64,000 nucleotides of DNA, taken from the NCBI GenBank assembly GCA_022592445.1, contig JABYQR010000141.1, positions 1 to 64,000 on the forward strand, given 5' to 3'. The DNA comes from Cytidiella melzeri (taxonomy: Eukaryota > Basidiomycota > Agaricomycetes > Polyporales > Irpicaceae). A model generated the notes under the pieces. It did not search any database, was not told the DNA's origin, and saw nothing but the letters and a program-made list of their open reading frames with translations. Each line of letters begins with the position of its first letter. The first letter of the stretch is position 1. Below, in pieces: positions 1 to 7,543 of this stretch. The translations under genes were made by a program, and so were the position numbers.

Positions 1-669
1 AACTTCCTGAACCTTCCGTGGTTTCCTCGATGTCTTCTTCGGCCTCCTCCGTATCCACCGGCAAGTACGGAAGCTGTTCCACAACTTTCCGTAATCCCGG
101 AGTTCTCTTCTTCTGTTTAGGCTCAGCTGTTCTCTTAGCTGCAGCCTCCCTCGCTTCATCAACCCGTTGCCTGGGTTTACATGCATCAGGACATCCATCC
201 ATCCTAATGATGCCTTCGTACCAATCAATGGTGGGGTTATGATACCGCAACCAATCGATTCCTATAATTACGTCTTCGGTCCAATATCAGTGACCGTGAA
301 GATGGTCCTCTCCTCGTGGTCCCCTATCCTCATATTGAGAATGGCAACTTCATCAATAGCCCCGTCTCGATTTGGGGTTCCGTCTATGTTGTATACCGGA
401 ATGGGTTGTTTCAACTTCCGGGTTCTGATACGATGCTCTCGAACAAACCGTTTATGAATGAATAGTGTCGAGGCTCCACTATCAATCATTGCTGCGACTT
501 CTTTAGATCTCCGCACTCCTGAAACTGTGATGGGTACGTGAAAATGTTCCGATTCAGATCCAGTCTCTAATACATCAGACGCGAGTACGGAAAATCTATT
601 GTTACATGGTATACGCGGGGCACGTGCTTGGCAGCTCGAATCACGGCCCGAATCAAAAACCCTCCTCAA
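1..669 (-). pseudogene. pol: Element A pol N-terminus: aspartic protease, frameshifted, partial
   Basis: This is the start of the Pol polyprotein of element A. The retroviral-type aspartic protease has its active site D-S-G-A-S at about 466-480, followed by the usual segment ending V-T-D-I-G-P. At about 283 a single-base change breaks the frame (stop at 268). One frame over, the conserved continuation D-V-I-I-G-I-D-W-L resumes and stays open to base 1. The -1 frame entered from the gag slippery site soon hits a stop, and the protease lies in the remaining frame, so a second indel probably sits between 560 and 650. Reverse transcriptase and integrase are outside the window. Family assignment is secure from DSGA and the following motif; the copy is probably inactive. 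Confidence 0.75.
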
Positions 670-1714
670 GTCTCTTCTTGAGGTCGGCGTTCTCCGCCCT
701 CAACTTCTCCAGTTCTCCTAGCACGGCCTTGAGTGTCACTTCTGACACTCCCGACGAGCTCGACGCTTCTTCCCTCTCAGGCTTCTTTTCTTCGGCCCGA
801 GAAGAAGATACCTCTCCAGTGGTAGAAGCCACACGAGACCCTCGAGGTGGTGGACGTGGAACTGCCGGCTTGGTGCACGTGCGTGCAATGTGACTAGGAT
901 CGGTGGTAATTTCTTGGCAGTTGTAACACCGCCGACCTTGCTGCATTTTGGAGGCATCGACCTCCATGGGAACCGGACCGTTAGAAGAACGGGGAACCGG
1001 AGTAAACCTGGGCTGAGACTGGGTGGGTCTCGACGTAGTTGACGGGGGAACAGACGGAGTTTTCTTTTCCGTTGTTTCCCTGATGCGGGCGTATGCAGCC
1101 GCCATTTTCAGGGACCTATCAATCCAGCCTTGGTAATTGGCCGGAGGTGCTTCGGCCGTTGCCAGCCGCCCATAGATGTATTCAGGGAGACCCTTGATGA
1201 ACCGGATCTCCTTGTCCTTGTCGCTTAAACCATTGATGCGTCCCACGTATGACTGGAAGTCAGTGACGTATGTACCGACATCCCGCGCGTTCTTTTCCTT
1301 CTTTTCAGCTCCACAGAGCTTCTCCAGTTCGCGAATGGCAGTATCCTCGGGCGTTGCATCGCCGAAGTACTTCTTGAGCTCAGTCTTAAACTTGGCCCAT
1401 GTATCGAGGTTGGCCGGCAAATCACCGTTGTGATCAGCCATATGGTCCGTGACTGGTGTTGCCCATTGGGCAGCCTTCTCTGACAACCGGTAAATTGCTG
1501 TCAGGACCTTGGTTTTTTCATCGGTGATACTGGCGGTCACCCAGTAAGCCTCGCATTGTGACAGGAACCGCTCTAAGTCGCGGCCATGTTCGCCCTTGTA
1601 TCTATCGGGCTTGGAGTCGTTATTGTTGACCGTGACTTGCGGTCTCGGCACTGCTTGTGCGACTGCAGCTACAATGGCTGCAATCAAGGCAGGATCGACC
1701 GCGGGTGTTGTCAT
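653..1714 (-). CDS. gag: Element A Gag from its first AUG
   Basis: Gag forms the virus-like particle of the element. The start given is the ATG at 1712-1714, the first ATG of the predicted transcript; the same frame is open upstream to 2084 without another Met. From that start there are 353 residues. An Ala/Pro-rich beginning is followed by a Retrotrans_gag-type capsid region (D-L-E-R-F-L-S-Q-C onward), then one zinc knuckle CYNC-x8-H-x4-C, in which the middle spacer is 8 residues instead of the usual 4. The C-terminus is a short charged coiled coil ending E-E-G-F. The stop TGA at 653-655 directly follows a GGGTTTT slippery heptamer, so Gag-Pol is expected by -1 frameshift. No internal stop is present. 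Confidence 0.85.
   Translation of the reverse strand: MTTPAVDPALIAAIVAAVAQAVPRPQVTVNNNDSKPDRYKGEHGRDLERFLSQCEAYWVTASITDEKTKVLTAIYRLSEKAAQWATPVTDHMADHNGDLPANLDTWAKFKTELKKYFGDATPEDTAIRELEKLCGAEKKEKNARDVGTYVTDFQSYVGRINGLSDKDKEIRFIKGLPEYIYGRLATAEAPPANYQGWIDRSLKMAAAYARIRETTEKKTPSVPPSTTSRPTQSQPRFTPVPRSSNGPVPMEVDASKMQQGRRCYNCQEITTDPSHIARTCTKPAVPRPPPRGSRVASTTGEVSSSRAEEKKPEREEASSSSGVSEVTLKAVLGELEKLRAENADLKKRLEEGF
656..662 (-). promoter_or_regulatory. Putative -1 frameshift heptamer GGGUUUU before the gag stop
   Basis: On the minus strand the zero-frame codons GGT TTT are preceded by G and followed at once by TGA, giving G GGU UUU UGA. This fits the X XXY YYZ rule. Element G has the same heptamer at the same place. 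In this copy the -1 frame closes soon, because of a probable later indel. Confidence 0.5.
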
Positions 1715-1957
1715 TGTGATGGGGGAAACGGTTTGAATGGGTAGAGTTTTGGGGGTGATGGGAGCAGTGATGGGGTCGGGAACAATGGGGGTGACGTCTG
1801 GTAAAACCGGTGGGATTTCCGGTACAACTAAACTGGTATCAACTTCGATTTCTTCAGGAACTCCGACAGTTAACGGAATTTGACTGTTATCACAGGGTAC
1901 GTAACCGGAGTATCGTTGTCCTTGTCTGAAATGACGAGATACCACAAACTTTTGCCT

Positions 1958-2068
1958 TCGATTTGGACACGGCTGCTGTTCGCAGACTTCGATATACGCG
2001 TGGTCCTCTTCGTTATCGTGACAATCCTGAAGATCGTCGGGATCGAAGACGTGGAAATGATTATCGCA
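1958..2068 (-). other. CHCC motif upstream of gag AUG (C-x4-H-x-F-x20-C-x4-CPNR)
   Basis: The region between the ORF0 stop and the gag AUG is open in the gag frame and encodes a Cys/His motif that ends C-E-Q-Q-P-C-P-N-R. C1, C2 and element G have the same spacing of C, H, F and the final C-x4-CPNR. In element A this stretch is in the same frame as both ORF0 and gag; ORF0 is separated from it by two adjacent TAG codons. A zinc-binding role is inference from the conserved Cys and His residues. Confidence 0.65.
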
Positions 2069-2086
2069 CTCAATGATTGCTATCTA

Positions 2087-2776
2087 CTACAAAGGGAGTT
2101 TCTCAAAATAACCTCCGTCTGCTACAAATGCAACTCGACTCGTGACCTCTGTCAACCTCTTGCGTAATTGCGTGAAGTTGATCTGTCCTACTGACTGCAA
2201 GCCCCAGTTCAGTGCTTTGAGCTGGGCAGGCGTGCGTGTGGAGAGTACTTCCTCCGTATGCTCTGTGAGGTACAGAAGCTTGTCGTTGAGTAGCAGGACT
2301 GACTTAACCTGTGAGTCGTTGCGGTCACGGGTAAGCTCGATCAGGATCTTGAGGCGTCTGGTGGTGGCCTCGATCTTCGGCTTGAGAATGCCGACTTGGT
2401 CCTTGATAGAGAACTTATGGAAGTCGAGTGTCGCTGGTTTCTGTGCGTCCAGTCGAGGTGGTGCGGGTGCCCGGGAGATGCGATCCTTGAGAGATGGTTT
2501 CTCAATACGGTCGGCGAGAGTTTGCGTACGTTCGGTGCGTGTGCGTTCCTTGATAGACTCGTTGTCACGAGCAAACTTTTCGTGGTCGAAGTGGGGGAGT
2601 CTAGTACCGAGAGGATGGTAGTGAGGACGGCGTGACTCTGTGTAGAGATGGGGACGACCTTGTTTGCGCAGTTCTTGTCGAGCCTCGAAGAAAGACTCGG
2701 GTACGTTACGACGGATGCGTACGTCTTTCGGCACTACAACCACGACGTGAGAATGAAGATCAAGGGTCCGGGCCAA
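2087..2776 (-). CDS. ORF0 of element A: conserved Met-free leader ORF
   Basis: This 229-codon open frame between the 5' LTR and gag has no ATG in it. The listed start is a TTG; conservation with family C begins at the GTG of V-P-K-D near 2732. Shared blocks with the C-family ORF0 (43104-43832) include T-L-A-x4-K-P-x-L, K-P-x3-D-F, a V-G-I-x-K-P-K block, L-x-W-G and F-x-Q-L-R-K, ending near Y-F-E. The protein is charged, with predicted helices, no membrane segment and no catalytic motif that I recognise. The ORF ends in TAG TAG and gag lies in the same frame beyond. Real coding is supported by conservation between two divergent element families; how translation starts is unknown, with non-AUG initiation the simplest idea. 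I do not recognise the family. Confidence 0.75.
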   Translation of the reverse strand: MARTLDLHSHVVVVVPKDVRIRRNVPESFFEARQELRKQGRPHLYTESRRPHYHPLGTRLPHFDHEKFARDNESIKERTRTERTQTLADRIEKPSLKDRISRAPAPPRLDAQKPATLDFHKFSIKDQVGILKPKIEATTRRLKILIELTRDRNDSQVKSVLLLNDKLLYLTEHTEEVLSTRTPAQLKALNWGLQSVGQINFTQLRKRLTEVTSRVAFVADGGYFEKLPL

Positions 2777-2880
2777 TACAACGTACTGGTAAACCGGGGG
2801 GACTAAACTTTTAAAAACTTTGGGGAAATGAAATGTGCGGTTGCACGACGTCCAGGCGAGCGTACGGAGATTCTACCTAA
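2777..2880 (-). other. Element A leader and primer-binding region
   Basis: Between LTR and ORF0 the minus strand begins TTAGGTAGAATCTCC, probably the primer-binding site, and contains GTTTTTAAAAGTTTA at 2806-2820. The same 15-mer is present in the C3 leader at 43003-43017. No ATG is present. Confidence 0.5.
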
Positions 2881-3374
2881 TGTCAAGAACACAACCAAAC
2901 TCTATGAAGAGCGAGGAAGTGACGACGGGGATGGAGGAACAACGAGCGGACTCGCGTGGACGATGACGACAAGGAAGATGATGATGATGATGGAGAGACA
3001 ACGACAAGGGAGCAGCTAACGATGAGCTAAAGACCAGGATATATTAGTACAGTGATAGACCTAGTACAAGGTGGACGTCACCTAAAGACCAGGAGGTAGA
3101 ATCTGAGGTCTTTAGGGAGCTACAAGGTGGGTTTATATACATCTCAGACAAGGACCCCTGGTACCGGGTCTGTACTCCTAACACTGCCGTGGGAACATAT
3201 GGTGTGCTATGGTGTGATGTTCTACAATGTTCCACAATGTTCCAGCACCTTCTATGATCATGTGACCAGTCTGTCACATGCACTTGATCAAAATGCAGTA
3301 GCTATGTACCATCGATAAGATAAGATAAGGAAATTAAAAGGAAAAGAAAGGAAAAAGTGTGCATGTTCGTGACA
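2881..3374 (-). repeat. 5' LTR of element A
   Basis: The minus strand begins TGTCACGAAC and ends TTCTTGACA, giving the usual TG...CA ends over 494 bp. A TATA box (GTATATAAAC on the minus strand, plus 3131-3140) lies in the middle. The sequence downstream of the TATA box contains no ATG, continuous with the ATG-free leader. Confidence 0.7.
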
Positions 3375-4617
3375 TCCTACTTGTGGAGAAACTGGTGGTT
3401 GTGAAACTGTATGGAAGAATCAAAGGCAGTGCTCTATGCTGATGCAACCACATCCTGTTCATGTTTGAACTGCCTCAGCCCCATCAGAACCACCACAGGA
3501 TATGTTCTGATTGCAACCACCCCTTAGAGAGCAATGAATGGTTGTGAAACTTTGTGGAACAATCCGATGCAGTGCTTGCTACTGATGCAACCACGTCCTG
3601 TTGATGTCTGAACTGCCTCACTCCTATTGGAACTGCCACAGACTGTGCTCTGATTGTAACTCCTGCTTGTAAAGCAACTGGTGGTTGTGAAACTGTATGG
3701 AAGACTCAAAGGCAGTGCTCTATGCTGATGAAACCACATCCTGTTGATGTCTCAACTGTATCAGCCCCACTAGAACTTCCACAAATTGTGTTTAGATTGG
3801 AACTCCTTCTTAGAGAGCAACTAATGGTTGTGAACATTTGTGCAACAATCCAATGCAGTGCTTGCTGCTGATGCAACCATGTCCTGTTGATGTCTGAACT
3901 GCCTCACACCCATTGGAACTGCCACAGGCTGTGTTCTGATTGTAACTCCTGCTTAGAGAGCAACTAACAGTTGTAAAACTTTGTGGAACAATCAGATACA
4001 GTACTCACTACTAATGCAGCCAAAAATTTACATTGTCCAAGAATGTAGGGGTTGTGAATTTGTAGTTAGCTTCCAAAGTACTGGTAATTCTTGCTCAGAG
4101 GCACTACTATGTGTGGCATGTCTTCTAATTGTATTCCTTGTTCAAAGAGCAAGCAATGTCTGTAGATTGCTGCACATGTACCTGATCAGAATCTGACATC
4201 ATTTGCCAGCAGGAGTGGAGTTTGAATCTGAGTCTGGAAGACCATTTTCAGTAGACTGGCCATAATGTGCTCAATCCCACTTCAATTGACAGGATGTTTG
4301 TACCAGGATGTTGCCACAAGATAGGGCTATCCAATGGTGTATTATATGTACAAATTTGTACCCATATGCAGTCTGTGAAAATCTAAAACTGCATTTTGAT
4401 TGCAAAAGTGATCTGATACAAAGTTATAAAGGGCTGATAACAAGGCCAATGTGATGCCATCAGCTGTATTCATTGTTTTGTTATTGACACTGTTACTGTC
4501 TGTATTCTGCCATCAAATTCCCACACTTTGGGGGACAAAAAGGTCACATCTGAAAAGGCATCAATGTGCTGGAGCACACTGGAACAATTCTTCTTCATTC
4601 TTCAGGAATTGTAATAA
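3375..4617. repeat. Satellite block S1: 143-bp tandem monomers plus unique tail
   Basis: The landmark GTTGATGTCTG-like core recurs at 3457, 3600, 3743 and 3886, exactly 143 bp apart. Monomers alternate between two sub-types, one reading CTGTATGGAAGAATC and the other TTTGTGGAACAATC after the shared GGTTGTGAAA. From about 4010 to 4617 there is a non-tandem tail. The same monomers and the same tail occur in the same orientation at 53560-55157. No convincing coding ORF is present. Element A ends against its left side, and a truncated B LTR against its right side at a short microhomology (AATAA). Confidence 0.8.
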
Positions 4618-6712
4618 GGCAGGGATGTCACGTGGGCCTGGTTAGGGTTAGGTCCGGTAATAGTCCTTACCGGAAAATAAGTGCTCTAGATAGGTGCCTA
4701 ATGCTGTAAACTGGTGACAATGTTGGAAAATCCGGTCTCTGTTGGACTATCCATGTCATTACTCCCCTCCTAAAATTCATTGCCTCGATGAACTAAGACC
4801 AGGGACTCTACCATCTGCCCACTCGAGGTCAGATGCAATAGCTTCTGTGATGTTCTCCAACGGTTTCCAAGGATGGAGTCGAAGAGTGCTTTGGGCAATT
4901 TAGGGGGTGCATTGGTATGTCTGGCGTGGAACTCTGCAATGCTCTCTTTTGCATTGGTCAGATTTACTGCAGGTTCCCACGTTACATCACCTTCTCCATA
5001 GCCTTTCCATCTGACTAAGTACTGCATTTGCTTCCGATAGATCTGACTGTCTAGGATCTTCTCGACTTTGTAGACTTGTTGATCATCTACTATGATTGGT
5101 GCTGGTTGTTCCGGTATGAAGCCGTTTACCTCGTTTCCTCGGTACGGAGATAGTCGTTCAACGTTGATGTTGTCATGAATACAATATCGAGATTTGAGTT
5201 CAATCCGATACGTATGTGCACTGGTTTTCTGAAGGACTGTGAAGGGACCAAGCTGTCTAGGCCCTAGCTTGTCAGACTGCTGATGTACTTTGACGTTCTT
5301 GGGAGACAACCACACAAGGTCTCCTTCCTTGAAGACTGGAGTAGCTCTGCGGGTGTGTCTGAAAGCTTTGGCCATCTTTTCCTTAGATAGATGCGAGGCA
5401 GCTTCTGCTTCTGCCCAAACCTGTCTGAGATTTTCTAGACGTGCATCTAGATTTGGCATTCGGCTGTGACGTCCAACTGGTATGGTGAAATCCGGTAGGT
5501 ACCCGTACATGACTTCAAACGGAGCATGCTGCGTAGATGAGCTGATATGAGAGTTGATGGTGAATTCAGCCACTTGGATGTATTCTGCCCAGTCATCTTG
5601 TCATTGATCAACAAAGAACAGTAGAATCTTTTTGACTTCTTGGTTGACTCTTTTTGTTTGACCGTTAGACTGGGGATGATAGGCTGTAGTCATTGCACCA
5701 GTGATGCCTAGCCTTCTGTACAACGCTTGCATTACGCAGGCCGCAAACTGAGGTCCTCTATCAGATATGAACTGTCGGGGAATACCATGGAGCCTAAACA
5801 CTTTTTTGATGTGAAGGTTGGCTATGCCGTCCACTGTGACAGTAGACTGGGTAGGGATTACATGACTCTGTTTGCTATACAAGTCTGTGTATACTGCAAT
5901 CATGTCAAATCTGTTGCTTAGCGGAAGGGGTCCGACTAAGTCTATGCCAACCACCTGCCAGGGTCCATCTGGTACTTCGATTGGCTGTATCAGAACAACA
6001 GGGTGCTGTGCCGGTTTGGCTCGTTGACATTTGTCACATCTGAGTACATACTGTTCTATGAATGACGCCATGCGAGGCCACCAATAATGCTGTGTGACTA
6101 GTTCTAGGGTTGCGTGTTTGCCGGGATGTCCTGCTAATAACACATCATGGCATCGTCGTACAATCTCCCTGCAGACTCTCAATCCTTTGGAATGTACAGC
6201 TTCCCTTTGTAGTACACCAGTCCATTTTTTTCCTCCCACTCAAGTCTGCCGTCAGTCAACTTTCGGGGTCCAGCATTCCTAAGTTTGGCTAGTCCCTGGA
6301 CTACCTCTGCTTCTCAAATATTGATGTCCTTAATTTGCGACTCTAACGGATCTGAGTCCAGAGTACTCGAGGTGGCTATTGTCTGGAGGTATTTGGTTTT
6401 CAGTACAACTTGTTTCTTTTTGTCTGATGCATCCAAAACTTCCAGGGTTCTGACTCAGGATAATGGGTCGCCTTGAGTAAGGGTCATTCCGGGTTTTTGA
6501 GTTAAAACAAAGTCAAACCAGCTCAGATAAAAAGACCACCGAGCTTGTCGTCTAGACAGGTCATAGGCAGTACACCAGTACTGCAGATTCTGATGATCTG
6601 TGATGATCTCAAAGGGGGCGGGTAATCCTTCCAGATAGTGATGCCAATCTTCGAGAGCTCTGATGATAGCGAGCATTTCTCACTCATAGATCTCATAGTT
6701 CCGTTCCGCTTT
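4617..6712 (-). mobile_element. Element B1 (Ty3/gypsy), 3' part, split by element G
   Basis: The minus strand carries RNase H, integrase and chromodomain coding, the polypurine tract (AGGAGGGGAGTAA, plus 4759-4772) and the first ~142 bp of the 3' LTR (4617-4758, starting TGACATGGATAGTCC). At 6713 element G interrupts it; B1 resumes at 17943 after a GCTTT target duplication. It is a sister of B2 (22796-28151) and is broken by several stops. Confidence 0.85.
4770..6712 (-). pseudogene. pol: B1 pol: RNase H, integrase and chromodomain, broken
   Basis: From the 5' side there is an RNase H end (6455-6676, T-D-H-Q-N-L block), an integrase zinc domain with C-D-K-C, the catalytic core with I-S-D-R-G-P-Q-F and Y-H-P-Q-S-N-G-Q-T, and a C-terminal chromodomain (E-K-I-L-D-S onward, W-K-G-Y-G, W-E-P). 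Breaks include TGA at 6455 (B2 has CGA), TGA at about 6317 that B2 shares, a frameshift near 6190 and TGA at 5601. The frame ends with TAG at 4770 inside the polypurine tract (GAATTTTAGGAGGGG). This is probably the ancestral pol end, since B2 has an extra base just before and stops earlier. Confidence 0.85.
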
Positions 6713-7394
6713 TGTTACGAACGGTCTTCACACCCTATTATTTCTCTTTACTTCTCCGACTCTTGATAACTAGCTATCTTCTTTACCATTGCCTTGACGA
6801 TCCGACTCGTCCTTCCTCCATCATCCCCTAACCCACCTCGCCTCCGTTCAACACGGACTATTATGTCATCAGTTGTGTCCTTATGTCCATTCAAACCTCG
6901 GACTTAACTCCGATTGGTTACCATTGCCTTGGTGCAACCCTCGGCCTTTCCATACCTCCGTTACCACTCCATCGGGTCCAACTCCGTCTATCCCCTGTTT
7001 CGGGTTCAACCCCTTCTCTATTGATCTCTGCCTCATGTTTCATCTTCCTATTGTTCCTTGTTTCCGCACCTTGACAGTCTTTTCTCTCATTGGCTTTCCA
7101 GAGCAGTGGCTGTTCTCTGTGTATTGTTCTTCTTTTCTGTTTCTCCGATTCGCTACCACTACCTCGGACTGGTCCAAAAGTAGTTAGGTCAACATGTATA
7201 AATAGCTGCTAGACATGGGGCTAGAACCTCAGTCTATCCACTTCGTATCAATATTCCTTCTATCAAACCATCATCTGTCTGCCACTGTGCTTGACAGCGA
7301 CCGCGCGGCCTAGACCATCATCAGACCTTGAGTGTAGCTACACCAAGGGGTTCTGACTTGACAACTTGTCCCTTGACGATAGTCGGTCTTAACA
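6713..7394 (+). repeat. 5' LTR of element G
   Basis: 682 bp, TG...CA ends, with a TATA-like ATGTATAAATAG at about 7194-7205. It matches the 3' LTR (16829-17942) apart from the foldback insertion and a ~30-bp internal duplication (TCCAACTCC...CTGTTTCG) present only in the 3' LTR. Confidence 0.9.
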
Positions 7395-7543
7395 TTTGGA
7401 TAGACTCTTCTGGGTCTACCCCGCGCACCAAGAAGATCAACTCGATTGGCAACAACTGCGGTCTTGCTGCAATCCCTTGTCATCCTCGCTAGCCTTACCC
7501 TGGATGGGAAGCAGCAACTAGACACATCAGACATCAGAAGCAT
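7395..7543 (+). other. Element G leader
   Basis: 149 nt between LTR and gag. It starts TTTGGATAGACTC, the likely primer-binding region. It has one upstream ATG (7502) opening a five-codon ORF that ends before the gag ATG. There is no room for an ORF0. Confidence 0.4.

Larger units (their letters stand above)
1..3374 (-). mobile_element. Ty3/gypsy LTR retrotransposon A, cut by left window edge
   Basis: Read on the minus strand the order is 5' LTR (2881-3374), a short primer-binding region, ORF0 (2087-2776), gag and the first part of pol, which continues past base 1. The LTR ends directly against a 143-bp satellite array at 3375, so A probably inserted into that array. The primer-binding region begins TTAGGTAGAATC just inside the LTR; family C has TTAGGTCGAGATC at the same place, so A and C are related. 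The 3' LTR and most of pol are outside the window, so no target duplication can be checked. Confidence 0.85.

Noticed and set aside
18..457. Plus-strand ORFs over the left edge
   Set aside because: Shadows of the minus-strand pol of element A, which has the protease motif.
2828..3019. Short plus ORF rich in Met and Asp over the A LTR
   Set aside because: It lies antisense in the LTR and over GATGAT microsatellite-like sequence; no second copy.
3375..4617. Protein-coding gene in the S1 tail (4451-4645)
   Set aside because: Short, no homologous open frame in the S2 tail, and the sequence is a repeat.
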